The notes below the pieces were generated by a model. The model searched no databases. It was not told the DNA's origin and saw nothing but the letters and a program-made list of their open reading frames with translations. Both the position numbers and the translations under genes were made by a program. A stretch of 6,535 bases of DNA. It comes from an uncultured Candidatus Peregrinibacteria bacterium. Lineage in GTDB: Bacteria > Patescibacteriota > Gracilibacteria > Peribacterales > Peribacteraceae. Positions 6,074 through 6,535 of this stretch are shown in pieces (within the stretch, counting starts at the first letter, position 1; the number at the start of each line of letters is the position of its first letter). The DNA lies in the NCBI GenBank assembly GCA_903822115.1, contig CAIJNU010000008.1, forward strand, positions 1 through 6,535, written 5' to 3'.

Positions 6074-6364
6074 CTACTTCATTTTGGCGCAGATGGCATC
6101 ACAGCTCTTCTGATTCCTGTTGAACATCTTGCCGCCCTTGCGGAGGCAATCGAGAGCACCGACCTGATTTGGGGTGCAGGCGCTGCCGGGTGTCGTGCAA
6201 CAGTATCCGGGCGGGAAGGTGAGAGATTTCTTGGTCTTGGAGGTGTGCGTGGCAGGGGGAGAGGGATTGGAAGTCATGAGTCCCGTGATCCAGAATCCCA
6301 GAGCGATGCCGAGACAGAGAAGCAGGAGAACGAAGAGAGCGTACGCAGAGCGGGGGCGATCCAT
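6074..6364 (-). CDS. Small membrane-anchored or secreted cysteine-rich protein, 96 aa
   Basis: I do not recognise a named family. Residues 1-7 are short and basic (MDRPRSA), followed by one hydrophobic segment at about 8-30 that may be an uncleaved anchor or a signal peptide. A Ser/Thr/Pro/Lys linker (31-50) leads to a compact C-terminal domain with six cysteines at 55, 56, 63, 73, 88 and 92, spaced CC-x6-C-x9-C-x14-C-x3-C. An even number of cysteines outside the membrane suggests three disulfides and a small knotted or clasped fold. The start ATG at 6364 is 9 nt below an extended -10 box. The gene ends 13 nt before the earliest ftsH start, so the two are probably co-transcribed; whether it works with FtsH is unknown. 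The hydrophobic segment, coding context and promoter make it a likely real gene despite its size. Confidence 0.78.
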   Translation of the reverse strand: MDRPRSAYALFVLLLLCLGIALGFWITGLMTSNPSPPATHTSKTKKSLTFPPGYCCTTPGSACTPNQVGALDCLRKGGKMFNRNQKSCDAICAKMK

Positions 6365-6373
6365 ATACGTGAA

Positions 6374-6403
6374 ACTCTACCAACAATGTCCTTCTCCTGT
6401 CAT
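6374..6403 (-). promoter_or_regulatory. Candidate promoter of the cysteine-rich gene (and ftsH)
   Basis: ATGACA (6403-6398, 5 of 6 matches to the -35 consensus), an 18-bp spacer and TAGAGT (6379-6374, 4 of 6), the latter preceded by TGG to give an extended -10. Nine bases then separate it from the ATG at 6364, so the transcript is again expected to be leaderless or nearly so. Confidence 0.5.
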
Positions 6404-6437
6404 CAGTTATTAGGTGATGGAATAGTGTGATGTCCAC

Positions 6438-6535
6438 TCAGGTCGCACGCTTGGCGGAGGCGAGGGAGCGGCGACGCATCCAGAGGAAACCGAGAGCGGC
6501 GCCTGCGGCCATGAAGGCGACGGTGGCGGGGCCCG
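6438..6535 (-). CDS. C-terminal membrane anchor of a truncated surface or envelope protein
   Basis: Only the last 31 codons are in the window, ending at TGA (6440-6438). The visible peptide starts Gly-Pro-Ala-Thr, has a hydrophobic helix of about 15 residues (VAFMAAGAALGFLWM), then Arg-Arg-Arg and a short basic tail (SLASAKRAT). This organisation (Gly-Pro, one transmembrane helix, positive stop-transfer cluster) is the usual C-terminal sorting or anchoring tail of exported proteins. The residue before Gly-Pro is cut by the window edge (codon ends in CG: Ser, Pro, Thr or Ala). From memory, Ser/Thr-Gly-Pro tails like this are common in Patescibacteria, but I cannot check. The rest of the protein, and so its function, is not visible. 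The stop lies 73 bp before the cysteine-rich gene start, with that gene's promoter in the gap. Confidence 0.7.
   Translation of the reverse strand, partial: GPATVAFMAAGAALGFLWMRRRSLASAKRAT

Noticed and set aside
5825..6430. Plus-strand open frame of 201 codons opposite the ftsH start and the cysteine-rich gene
   Set aside because: It runs across two minus-strand genes and their intergenic gap; no recognisable protein features.
6404..6437. Possible terminator after the truncated anchor protein (CATCA/TGATG pairing)
   Set aside because: The stem is only 5 bp with a 9-base loop and no T-run, too weak to call.

Overview
The window reads as one strand of a small-genome bacterium of moderately high GC. 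Every gene I can support lies on the minus strand, so transcription runs from position 6535 toward 1. Several features fit a Candidate Phyla Radiation (Patescibacteria) lineage, perhaps Peregrinibacteria/Peribacteria: very tight packing, start codons sitting directly under -10 boxes, and a surface-protein tail of the Gly-Pro / transmembrane / poly-Arg kind. This placement is inference. Nothing in the window is taxonomically decisive.

Layout in the direction of transcription. (1) 6535-6438: the last 31 codons of a protein that ends in a membrane anchor. (2) 6364-6074: a 96-residue membrane-anchored or secreted cysteine-rich protein with its own promoter. (3) About 6036-4090: ftsH, the membrane AAA+ zinc protease, probably in the same transcription unit as (2). 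(4) 4024-2711: purB, adenylosuccinate lyase, with a perfect TATAAT just before its start. (5) 2616-2531: tRNA-Leu(GAG) with an encoded CCA end and its own promoter. (6) A noncoding stretch of about 150 bp holding a perfect 22-bp palindrome, a run of nine G and an 18-bp inverted repeat that overlaps a -35 box. (7) 2345-1845: a 166-residue protein I do not recognise, behind the best promoter in the window. (8) 1834-638: a 12-helix MFS transporter whose -10 box overlaps the stop codon of (7). (9) 598-1: the first 199 codons of an unrecognised multi-helix membrane protein that follows the transporter and has a Shine-Dalgarno-like sequence.

How the genes work together: FtsH and PurB are housekeeping (membrane protein quality control; purine nucleotide synthesis or AMP formation). 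The unknown protein, the MFS transporter and the partial membrane protein form a compact 3-gene accessory block beside tRNA-Leu, possibly controlled from the single strong promoter at 2354-2381. The most notable pattern is that four genes (cysteine-rich protein, purB, unknown protein, MFS) each have a -10-like hexamer only 7-9 nt before the proposed start codon. This predicts leaderless mRNAs. The one gene clearly downstream in an operon (598-1) has a purine-rich ribosome site instead. I found no CRISPR array, no transposase and no rRNA. I did not find a clearly undescribed multi-gene system. The best novelty candidates are the unknown leaderless gene with its operator-like repeat and the small cysteine-rich protein.
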